From positions 1-49,195 of the forward strand of contig JBAZZT010000011.1 in NCBI GenBank assembly GCA_041658705.1: a stretch of 49,195 nucleotides of DNA, written 5' to 3'. A program made the translations under genes and the position numbers. Numbering within the stretch: the stretch's first letter is position 1; every line of letters starts with the position of its first letter. Under the pieces are notes generated by a model that had not been told where the DNA came from, ran no database searches, and saw only the letters and a list, made by a program, of their open reading frames with translations. Origin of the DNA: CAIKNB01 sp041658705 (lineage in GTDB: Bacteria > Patescibacteriota > Patescibacteriia > 2-12-FULL-60-25). Shown piece by piece: positions 21,910-28,545 of this stretch.

Positions 21910-22145
21910 CCAATGATGTAATTTTGCGTGCCATTCCGCACGCCGACCCCGTGTTCGTCGAGATCTTGAGCCATCTGCCCGAGCCGCCGCCCGGAGCTTA
22001 CGAGCAAGTCGTCCAAAGCCTGCCCGGATTGCATGACCTTTTTTTGCGCAAACGCAACGCCTTGCAAAAAGGCGATGCCGCAGGGCTACGCGAGGTAGTC
22101 GAGGCCGAGCTAGCGCAGCTGCTGAAACTGGAGAAAAGCGAGTGA
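21906..22145 (+). CDS. small hypothetical protein coupled to the upstream gene
   Basis: This 79-residue helical protein starts at an ATG overlapping the stop codon of the upstream gene (ATGA), a sign of translational coupling. It contains HLPEPPPGAYEQVVQSLPGLHDLF and ends in a leucine- and glutamate-rich helix. No family is recognised. Since it is coupled to the 382-residue protein, the two are likely to act together. Confidence 0.6.
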   Translation: MTNDVILRAIPHADPVFVEILSHLPEPPPGAYEQVVQSLPGLHDLFLRKRNALQKGDAAGLREVVEAELAQLLKLEKSE

Positions 22146-22187
22146 CGAAGAACGAATATCGAATATCGTGTCCCGAAATTCAACCAT

Positions 22188-22222
22188 AACTTTAAACTTT
22201 AAGTTTTGAGCTTTAAACTATT
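22188..22222. repeat. AAACTTTAAGTTTTGAGC words before the dehydrogenase gene
   Basis: ACTTTAAACTTTAAGTTTTG and AGCTTTAAACTATT repeat the same word with variations. It lies five bases before the ATG and is related to 20684-20757 and 42116-42152. Confidence 0.65.
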
Positions 22223-22226
22223 TCCT

Positions 22227-23447
22227 ATGTCCGCATTCACCAATGCTATGCGGCAGCTTGAATTAGCTGCGACCGCGATGAATCTTGAAGCTGGTTTGCT
22301 CGAACGTCTGAAACATCCTGAACGCATCATCGAAGTGGATTTTTCTGTGCGCCTGGACGACGGTTCCAGCAAGATTTTCCATGGTTATCGCGTGCAATGG
22401 AACAAGGCGCGCGGGCCATATAAAGGTGGGTTGCGTTTCCATCCCCAGACCGATTTGGATGAGGTTAAAGCTTTGGCTTTTTGGATGACCATCAAGTGCG
22501 CGGTCGTGGATATTCCATTCGGCGGCGGTAAAGGTGGTGTCACGGTCAATCCGAAAGAGCTGTCGGCACGCGAGTTGGAAAATCTGACGCGCTCGTTCAC
22601 TCGCGCCATCGCCGATTGCATCGGTCCGGACAAGGACGTGCCGGCGCCCGACGTCAACACCACGCCGCAGATCATGGATTGGCTGGCTGATGAATATGGC
22701 AAGATCACGGGACAGCTCCAGCCGGCCGTCGTGACGGGCAAGACTTTGGCCCACGGCGGATCGGAAGGTCGCGGGACCGCCACTGGCCAAGGCGCGTATT
22801 ACGTCTTCGAATCTTTCCGCGAAAAACTCGGGATGGATGCGGAGACCGCGACCGTCGCGGTGCAGGGTTTCGGCAACGCCGGGCAAGAAATCGCGCGTCT
22901 TTTCCATCATCACGGATACAAAGTCGTCGCCGTTTCCGATTCGCAAGGTGGCATCCATTCCGAAGAGGGTCTGGACATCCCCGAGATCATCAAGCTCAAG
23001 AAAGACAGCGGACACATCATGCGCCAGCCGGGCAGCCGCGACATCACTAACGACGAACTGCTGGCTTTGGAGTGCGGTGTGCTGGTGCCCTCGGCCCTCG
23101 AGAACGTCTTGACTGCGCCAGTCGCCGAAGCTGCGCAATGCCGCGCCGTGCTTGAGGTCGCCAACGGACCGACGACGCCCGAAGCCGATATGGTTTTCGC
23201 CCACCGCGGCGTGCCGGTCATCCCGGACGTTTTGACCAACGCCGGCGGCGTCGCGACTTCATATCTCGAATGGGTGCAGAACAAAGCCGGGGAGCATTGG
23301 ACCGAGCAAGAAGTCTTTACCCGCCTGAAACCGCTCATGAACGACGCAACACAAAGCGTGATGCGCGTGGCAGAAGAACACGCCGTGCCTTTCCGCGAAG
23401 CCGCCTTCATCGGCGCGCTGGAAAGGATTTCCCGCGCCATAAAATAG
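22227..23447 (+). CDS. gdhA: glutamate dehydrogenase
   Basis: This 406-residue Glu/Leu/Phe/Val dehydrogenase interconverts glutamate and 2-oxoglutarate plus ammonia. RGPYKGGLRFHP and MTIKCAVVDIPFGGGKGGV carry the substrate and catalytic lysines (about residues 61-105). GFGNAGQE near 213-220 is the nucleotide-binding loop, and PSALENVLT and VANGPTTPEAD are typical. The ATG at 22227 gives the expected short N-terminus; a TTG at 22206 lies inside a repeat. No Shine-Dalgarno sequence is seen. Confidence 0.93.
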   Translation: MSAFTNAMRQLELAATAMNLEAGLLERLKHPERIIEVDFSVRLDDGSSKIFHGYRVQWNKARGPYKGGLRFHPQTDLDEVKALAFWMTIKCAVVDIPFGGGKGGVTVNPKELSARELENLTRSFTRAIADCIGPDKDVPAPDVNTTPQIMDWLADEYGKITGQLQPAVVTGKTLAHGGSEGRGTATGQGAYYVFESFREKLGMDAETATVAVQGFGNAGQEIARLFHHHGYKVVAVSDSQGGIHSEEGLDIPEIIKLKKDSGHIMRQPGSRDITNDELLALECGVLVPSALENVLTAPVAEAAQCRAVLEVANGPTTPEADMVFAHRGVPVIPDVLTNAGGVATSYLEWVQNKAGEHWTEQEVFTRLKPLMNDATQSVMRVAEEHAVPFREAAFIGALERISRAIK

Positions 23448-23449
23448 GC

Positions 23450-23510
23450 AGGGGCGGGGTTACCCCGCCCCTCGGCCGCCCCTCGAGGGACGCGGAAACC
23501 GCGCCCCTAC
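23450..23510. repeat. paired GC-rich GTAG-family palindromes
   Basis: AGGGGCGGGGTTACCCCGCC at 23450 is followed by GGGACGCGGAAACCGCGCCC and CTAC ending at 23510. The same pair of palindromes occurs at 47672-47723. Confidence 0.8.
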
Positions 23511-23573
23511 ATCCGAGGCGTGGGGGTTTTACTTTAGGCTCGAATATAGCCAATTCCGTCTGGATATATTAGG

Positions 23574-24665
23574 ATGAGTGTCATGGCTGTACGAAATCCA
23601 AATTCCAAATTCCAAATTCCAAATTCACCCTTGCGCATCCTCGGCCTCGAGACCAGCTGCGATGAGACGTCGTTGGCAATCTTAGAAGTCGAAAGTCTAA
23701 AGTCTAAAGTCGAAAGTCGGATACGTCTGAAGAGACACGAGACCATTTCCCAGATCCCCATCCATCAGCGCTATGGGGGAGTGGTGCCGGAAGTCGCGGC
23801 GCGCAGTCATGTGCCCGAAGTCGTCTCGTTGCTTGAACGCGCCAAAGTTTTTAAGCGCGATTCATTCGACGCCATCGCGGTGACGCGCGGTCCAGGTCTG
23901 GCCACGGCTTTGCGCGTCGGGATCGAAGGCGCACGCACGCTGGCTTTCCTTTCCGGCCAACCGATCGTGGGCGTGAATCATCTGGAAGGCCATTTGGCTT
24001 CGGCATGGCTCGTACCCAAGAACCGGCGCAACTGGAAATTCCCCATCCTATTTTTGCTCGTCTCGGGCGGCCACACCGAGCTCGTGTTCATGCGCGATTT
24101 CTGCGTCTACGAAGTCTTGGGTCGCACGCGCGATGATGCCTCGGGCGAAGCTTTTGATAAGACGGCCAAGCTCATGGGCTTACCGTATCCCGGAGGACCC
24201 GAAATTTCGCGCCGCGCCGCGCAAGGTAAGGCAGGAAAATTCAAACTGCCGCGCCCCATGTTGAATGATGCGAGTTTTGATTTCAGTTTCTCCGGCCTCA
24301 AGACCGCGGTGCGCCGCGTCTGGGAAGATTTGCCTGCGAACAAAAAAACTTTTTTCATCAACGACCTGTGCGCTGCGGTGGAAGAGGCCATCGTCGAAGT
24401 TTTGGTCAGCAAGACCCTGCGCGCCGCGCAACGCTTCAAGCCGCAAGCCGTGGGTGTGGTAGGCGGCGTCTCGGCCAATCCCGCGCTCCAGGCTGGGTTG
24501 AAGCGGGCTCTCGTGGCTTCGGGCATCAAGTTTCTGGAACCGCCGCGCGGCTTCTACACCGACAATGGCGCGATGATCGCCGCCGCCGGGCTGTGGCATT
24601 TGCGTCGGAATGGGTTAAAAGGTTCATGGCGCAGCTTGGAAGCGGAGCCGGAATTGGATTTATGA
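23574..24665 (+). CDS. tsaD: tRNA threonylcarbamoyladenosine transferase TsaD
   Basis: TsaD transfers the threonylcarbamoyl group to A37 of ANN-decoding tRNAs together with TsaB and TsaE. Visible signatures are LGLETSCDETS near the start, the metal-binding histidines in HLEGHLASAW (near 133-142), SGGHTELV, and FDFSFSGLKTA. The 363 residues include two repeat-encoded inserts: residues about 8-18 (NPNSKFQIPNS) and 39-50 (VESLKSKVESRI). The latter replaces a short loop between two strands of the first lobe. TATATT lies six bases before the ATG, so the mRNA may be leaderless. The stop overlaps the tsaE start. Confidence 0.95.
   Translation: MSVMAVRNPNSKFQIPNSPLRILGLETSCDETSLAILEVESLKSKVESRIRLKRHETISQIPIHQRYGGVVPEVAARSHVPEVVSLLERAKVFKRDSFDAIAVTRGPGLATALRVGIEGARTLAFLSGQPIVGVNHLEGHLASAWLVPKNRRNWKFPILFLLVSGGHTELVFMRDFCVYEVLGRTRDDASGEAFDKTAKLMGLPYPGGPEISRRAAQGKAGKFKLPRPMLNDASFDFSFSGLKTAVRRVWEDLPANKKTFFINDLCAAVEEAIVEVLVSKTLRAAQRFKPQAVGVVGGVSANPALQAGLKRALVASGIKFLEPPRGFYTDNGAMIAAAGLWHLRRNGLKGSWRSLEAEPELDL
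23597..23722. repeat. two word repeats inside tsaD, in frame
   Basis: CCAAATTCCAAATTCCAAAT at 23597-23628 and GTCGAAAGTCTAAAGTCTAA, ending GTCGAAAGTC, at 23689-23721 are tandem degenerate words like those between genes. Both keep the tsaD frame. Confidence 0.75.
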
Positions 24666-25135
24666 GTCATGGAACACGGAGCCTGGAACATGGAGCTGCC
24701 GGAAGGACGGCGGTTTTGACGCGTCTGGGGAAAAAAGAAAAGTTCGCCGTGCCTAGAGTCGAGGATTGGAAAAAAGTGGCGAAAAAAATCGCGGCGCAGC
24801 TTGAACCAGGTTCGATCTTGGGCGTCGCCGGACCGTTAGGCGCAGGCAAGACCACCTTCATCCAGGCTTTAGCGCAGGCGCTCGGCGTTACGCGTCGGCC
24901 GCAAAGCCCGACTTTCGCGCTGTTGCGCAGCTATGCCCTTAAACGTGAGCTGCGCGGCATCAAACGTCTGGTCCACGTCGACGCGTATCGCATCGAAAGC
25001 CCGCATGAACTGTTGGCGCTGGATCTCGATGAGGAACTTTCCGACGGTCGCAGCATCCTGGTCATCGAATGGCCGGAGAAGATAGAGTCTTGGCTGAAAA
25101 AGAAATCGGAAGTCGGATATATAACCATCAAGTAA
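24662..25135 (+). CDS. tsaE: tRNA threonylcarbamoyladenosine ATPase TsaE
   Basis: This 157-residue P-loop protein shows GPLGAGKTTF (Walker A) near residues 59-68, SPTFALL and VHVDAYRI, all typical of TsaE (YjeE), the ATPase of the t6A complex. The start overlaps the tsaD stop as ATGA. The first dozen residues (MSHGTRSLEHGA) come from a CATGGAACACGG-type word repeat, so the ancestral N-terminus has been extended or replaced. TsaD and TsaE act in one complex, which agrees with the overlap. TsaB was not seen in the window. Confidence 0.93.
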   Translation: MSHGTRSLEHGAAGRTAVLTRLGKKEKFAVPRVEDWKKVAKKIAAQLEPGSILGVAGPLGAGKTTFIQALAQALGVTRRPQSPTFALLRSYALKRELRGIKRLVHVDAYRIESPHELLALDLDEELSDGRSILVIEWPEKIESWLKKKSEVGYITIK

Positions 25136-25156
25136 GTTGTGAGTGGTGCTGCATCC

Positions 25157-25215
25157 TGTCATTCCCGCGTCCGGCCACAGGCGGATCAGCCTCTGGCTGA
25201 AAAGCGGGAATCTAG
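25157..25215. repeat. GTCATTCCCGCG palindromic repeat
   Basis: GTCATTCCCGC at the left and GCGGGAATCTAG at the right flank GGCCACAGGCGGATCAGCC and TCTGGCTG. It is a single copy of a different repeat type in this window. Confidence 0.55.
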
Positions 25216-25245
25216 AAGCGATACGATTCAACGGTTTCAGAAAAA

Positions 25246-25291
25246 GTGCATTACCTAAAAACCCGCGGCCGCGGGTTTTTAGGTAATGCAC
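25246..25291. repeat. perfect 46-bp palindrome without a loop
   Basis: GTGCATTACCTAAAAACCCG and CGG are followed immediately by the exact reverse complement. A GCGGCCGC octamer forms the centre. It lies between the convergent tsaE and pilB genes. Confidence 0.9.
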
Positions 25292-25342
25292 ACTTAATCC
25301 ATGCATGCGCGAGGATTACATTATCGGTATCCCTTAGGCTGC

Positions 25343-25418
25343 CGCGTAGGGGCAATTCATGAATTGCCCCTACGCGAACATTTATATGCCGTAGGGGCGA
25401 ATAATCATTCGCCCCTAC
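25343..25418. repeat. two adjacent GTAG palindromes with different centres
   Basis: The first, 25343-25376, is a perfect 34-bp palindrome with CGCGTAGGGGC arms and an AATTCATGAATT centre. The second, 25391-25418, has the AATAATCATT centre found in the RAYT gene. Confidence 0.9.
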
Positions 25419-25423
25419 CGAAT

Positions 25424-25450
25424 CAAAAACCACGGCCGTGAGGCCGTGGT
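25424..25450 (-). terminator. pilB terminator
   Basis: ACCACGGCC and GGCCGTGGT close GTGA, with five T following on the minus strand. Confidence 0.75.
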
Positions 25451-25453
25451 AAT

Positions 25454-27316
25454 TCATGTCTTCGTTTTCGGCGGCGGCGCGAAGTGCACCGGCTCCGCGG
25501 GTTCTTCTTCTGGTCCCTCTTCCAGCACGCTGCTCATCTCGGCGGCGCGCAGCACCTCTTCGACCGTGGTCAATCCGTCCAGCGCTTTGAGCAAGCCGTC
25601 TTGCGCCATGGTTATCATCCCGCCTTTTTGCGCGATGGCGACCATCTCGTATTCCGAGACGTGTCCCGAGAGGATGAGTTTTTCGATGTCTTTGTTCATG
25701 CTGAAGATCTCGTAGATGCCGACGCGGCCTTTGTACGGTTGAGTGGCGTCTTTTTTGGGACCGTAGAATTTGAGCTGATCCAGGTCAACTTTATATTCCT
25801 TACGGATCTCGGGCGACAGGTGCGACAGCTCGGCGCGCACTTGGGCGAGCAGGCTCTGCGTGAGCGTCACTTCTTCCTTGACTTCGGGGTTGATGCGCTT
25901 GACCAGGCGCTGGCCGATGACGCAGTTGATGGCCGGGGCGAGCAAAAACGGTTTGACGCCCATGGACAGGAAACGGGGGATGGCGCCGGCGGCGCTGTTG
26001 GTATGGATCGTCGAGACGACCAGGTGACCGGTGAGCGCGGCTTGGATGGCGATCTCGGCGGTTTCCAAATCTCGGATTTCACCCACCATGACCACGTCAG
26101 GATCTTGGCGCAGGATGGAGCGCAAACCTTTGACGAAGGTATAATCCTTGGAGTAATCGACTTGGCTCTGGTTGATGCCTTGGAGTTTGTATTCGATCGG
26201 ATCCTCGAGGGTGATGATCTTGACGTCTTCGGTGTTGAGGCGCTTGAGCATGGCGTAGAGCGTCGTCGTCTTGCCCGAACCCGTGGGGCCGGTCGTGATG
26301 ATCATGCCGTTCGGCCGTTCGATCTCGCGCTTGAGCGCCTCCCAAGCGCGGCCGCGCACGCCCAGTTGCTCGAATTCGAGGGCGATGGATTTGGGCCGGA
26401 GCAGGCGCATGACGACCGATTCGCCGAAGGCCGTGGGTAAAAAGGAAACGCGGATGTCGATCTTCTCGTTGGACAGATAGATGGTGATGCGCCCGTCCTG
26501 CGGCACGTCCTCGATGTTCATCTTGACGCCCGCCAGAAGCTTGAGGCGCGCGATCATCTGCTTCCACGCATCTTTGGGCAAAAAAGCCGCGTCGCGCAGA
26601 TCGCCGTCGATGCGGTAGCGCACTTTGACGTCTTTTTCTTCGGCTTCGATATGGATATCGGACGCGTCGAGCTTGAGCGAGCCGCCGATCAAGAGTGCGA
26701 TCACGTCGGTGGTCGAGACTTTGGTGATGGTCTCCTGCAGTTTTTTCAGATCCGTGATCTCGGTGGCGTATTTTTGCAAGGTCGCTTCTTCGATGCGCAC
26801 GCCGTAGATAACTTCTTTTATCTCGGGCAGCGCGGCGTAGACTTTGAGCGCGATGTCGAAGCTCGTCGGCGAGATGATGTAGAGCGCGGCTTCCGCCGAG
26901 AATTGCGTGCTCAAACGCTCCATGAGTTTTTTTACCGCGGGCGTGCGGTCGAGTGCGGCGATCCTGATTTGTTCGTCGTTGCGGAAAAAAATGACCGCCT
27001 TCAATTCCACCGCCTCGGCGCGGGTCAGGATGGAAATGGCTTCGGGCGTGATGGGATAGCCGTTTTGGAAATCAAGATAAGGCAATCCCAAGGCGCGGGA
27101 TTTTTCTTGCGTGGCTTTTTCCAGCTCGTGCAGGCGCACGTCGCCGATTTTCTCTTCCAACTTTTGTACCGCGCCCTTGGCTTTGGGGGCAATAGCCTTA
27201 GCTTTGGGTTTTTTTGCCGCGGACGCCGAAGACGATGACGCCGCAGCTGCGGGCTCCGATTTTTTGAACAGTTCCTCGATGGATTGCGCCCGAGGGGGCG
27301 TGGGGGTGTCGGACAT
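25454..27316 (-). CDS. pilB: type IV pilus assembly ATPase PilB
   Basis: This 620-residue extension ATPase has an Ala/Lys-rich N-terminus, an N1/GspE-like domain (about 60-200), and the ATPase core. The core shows Walker A GPTGSGKTT near 347-355, Asp-box ITLEDPIEY, Walker B DVVMVGEIRD and His box TGHLVVSTIHTN. The zinc-binding CxxC pairs that usually lie before YKGRVGIYE are absent; RINPEVKEEVTL occupies their place. The C-terminus is Glu/Pro-rich. The start is taken at ATG 27316 (MSDTPTPPRAQ); a longer frame begins inside a repeat. It is the assembly partner of PilT. No Shine-Dalgarno sequence is seen. Confidence 0.93.
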   Translation of the reverse strand: MSDTPTPPRAQSIEELFKKSEPAAAASSSSASAAKKPKAKAIAPKAKGAVQKLEEKIGDVRLHELEKATQEKSRALGLPYLDFQNGYPITPEAISILTRAEAVELKAVIFFRNDEQIRIAALDRTPAVKKLMERLSTQFSAEAALYIISPTSFDIALKVYAALPEIKEVIYGVRIEEATLQKYATEITDLKKLQETITKVSTTDVIALLIGGSLKLDASDIHIEAEEKDVKVRYRIDGDLRDAAFLPKDAWKQMIARLKLLAGVKMNIEDVPQDGRITIYLSNEKIDIRVSFLPTAFGESVVMRLLRPKSIALEFEQLGVRGRAWEALKREIERPNGMIITTGPTGSGKTTTLYAMLKRLNTEDVKIITLEDPIEYKLQGINQSQVDYSKDYTFVKGLRSILRQDPDVVMVGEIRDLETAEIAIQAALTGHLVVSTIHTNSAAGAIPRFLSMGVKPFLLAPAINCVIGQRLVKRINPEVKEEVTLTQSLLAQVRAELSHLSPEIRKEYKVDLDQLKFYGPKKDATQPYKGRVGIYEIFSMNKDIEKLILSGHVSEYEMVAIAQKGGMITMAQDGLLKALDGLTTVEEVLRAAEMSSVLEEGPEEEPAEPVHFAPPPKTKT

Positions 27317-27328
27317 AGGGGGGATCGA

Positions 27329-27410
27329 ATAACCAATAATCAAATTTCAATAATCAATTTTGGGCCTGGGTCAGCAACAGTTTGATTATTGATTATCGGA
27401 TATCGGTTAT
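27329..27410. repeat. AATAATCAATTTTG word palindrome upstream of pilB
   Basis: AATAACCAATAATCAAATTTC and TTTGATTATTGATTATC with TATCGGTTATTC form long self-complementary arms. It separates pilB from the upstream membrane-protein gene on the same strand. Confidence 0.7.
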
Positions 27411-28418
27411 TCATACCTTGGAGCGGTAAGCGCCGAAGGCTGCGCGCAACACGCGATGGAGTTTGGGCAAGACGCCGCCTTCGCCCAAGCGGCGGTACAG
27501 GAAGGTCCAGGTCGCGAACTGGAGTTGCGTCTTGAATGCCGTCACGGCAAAGCGCGCCGCGCCCAAGATTACGAGCCAGACCAAAACTGCGCCCAGGTAC
27601 AGGCTTTCGCTGTTCAAGTTCCAAGCCGTGTAAGCGACGATTTTGAACAGAAACGAGACGAAGAATGCGAACCACATGAAGATGAGTTCCAGGGCCAAAG
27701 CCAACACCAAGAGCAGCGCGGCGGTCTCGAACGTGGTAAGCCAATTGCGTTTCATGATCCGATAAGCGCGGGACAGCGCATCCGCGAGCTTGGCGCCCTG
27801 CAAGACCACAGCGTTGACCGCAAAGACTTGTATGATGCCGATGCCGAAGGCCAGCACTGTCTCGATGAGTCCCAGGACGACGAGCGCCGGATAGAAAAAC
27901 GCGGGGAGTGAGTTGGACCAGAAAGCCACGGCGAAAAAGGCGGCGCCCATGAGCAGGAACAAACCGTTGGCCAGGATGCTCAAAGCGGCGACCGGCCAAA
28001 AAGTCTGCGTGCCGATGTAGAGCGCAGTGCGCAGGTCGGGCGTGTGCTTGAATTTTTTCGCCCCCAAGACATAGACCAAGGCGCCTTGCGCGATGCAGGA
28101 GAATCCCAGGATGGCGAGGATCAGCACCGCGCCCAAAGCCACGGTTTGGAGCGTCGCGAAGATGTTCGTGACCGAATTAGCGTCGCCCCAGAAGCCGGAA
28201 AAAAATCCGGAGGCCGTAGGCCAACTGAAGCTTTGGTAACGCGCCATGCGGGTGAGCGTATTCAGCACGTAATCGTAGACGCCGGCGGTGAACAGGAAGG
28301 CGGCGAAAAAAGACAGGATCCAGTAGCGCCGGTCATGCCATGCGGTGCGCAAGGCATGTTTCAAGATTTCCCGGTAGACTGGTCCGTGATTTTGGCCTAA
28401 AGACTTGGGATATAACAT
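27411..28418 (-). CDS. polytopic membrane protein, about six helices
   Basis: This protein of about 335 residues has hydrophobic helices beginning near YWILSFFAAFLFTAGV, LGAVLILAILGFSCIAQGAL, VAALSILANGLFLLMGAAFF, FFYPALVVLGLIETVLAFGI, AALLLVLALALELIFMWF and AVLVWLVILGAARFAV. Basic loops such as RAYRIMKRNW lie between them. The pattern resembles uncharacterised integral membrane proteins common in Patescibacteria; no transport or enzyme motif is recognised. The ATG at 28418 is chosen; a GTG at 28439 lies inside the flanking GTAG palindrome. It is upstream of pilB, but a link to pili is not established. Confidence 0.7.
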   Translation of the reverse strand: MLYPKSLGQNHGPVYREILKHALRTAWHDRRYWILSFFAAFLFTAGVYDYVLNTLTRMARYQSFSWPTASGFFSGFWGDANSVTNIFATLQTVALGAVLILAILGFSCIAQGALVYVLGAKKFKHTPDLRTALYIGTQTFWPVAALSILANGLFLLMGAAFFAVAFWSNSLPAFFYPALVVLGLIETVLAFGIGIIQVFAVNAVVLQGAKLADALSRAYRIMKRNWLTTFETAALLLVLALALELIFMWFAFFVSFLFKIVAYTAWNLNSESLYLGAVLVWLVILGAARFAVTAFKTQLQFATWTFLYRRLGEGGVLPKLHRVLRAAFGAYRSKV

Positions 28419-28434
28419 AAATCCCAACCATGAT

Positions 28435-28474
28435 ATCACGGTAGGGGCGAATAATCATTCGCCCCTACCGTGAT
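28435..28474. repeat. extended GTAG palindrome
   Basis: The GTAG unit at 28441-28468 is extended by ATCACG and CGTGAT, giving 18-bp arms around AATC. It lies directly upstream of the membrane-protein start. Confidence 0.85.
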
Positions 28475-28518
28475 TCATCTTGATATCAAAAAGGGCGGCC
28501 CCATAGGTCGCCCTTTTT

Positions 28519-28545
28519 GGCTACCGTCTACAATCTACCGTCTAT
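28519..28545. repeat. CTACCGTCTACAATC words forming the end of ftsH
   Basis: The minus strand reads ATAGACGGTAGATTGTAG, which encodes the last FtsH residues IDGRL and its stop. These are the same words found between genes throughout. Confidence 0.75.

Noticed and set aside
21906..22145. The 79-residue frame as a shadow of the upstream gene
   Set aside because: It starts at an ATGA overlap with the upstream stop and continues beyond that gene with normal codon use, so it was kept as a gene.
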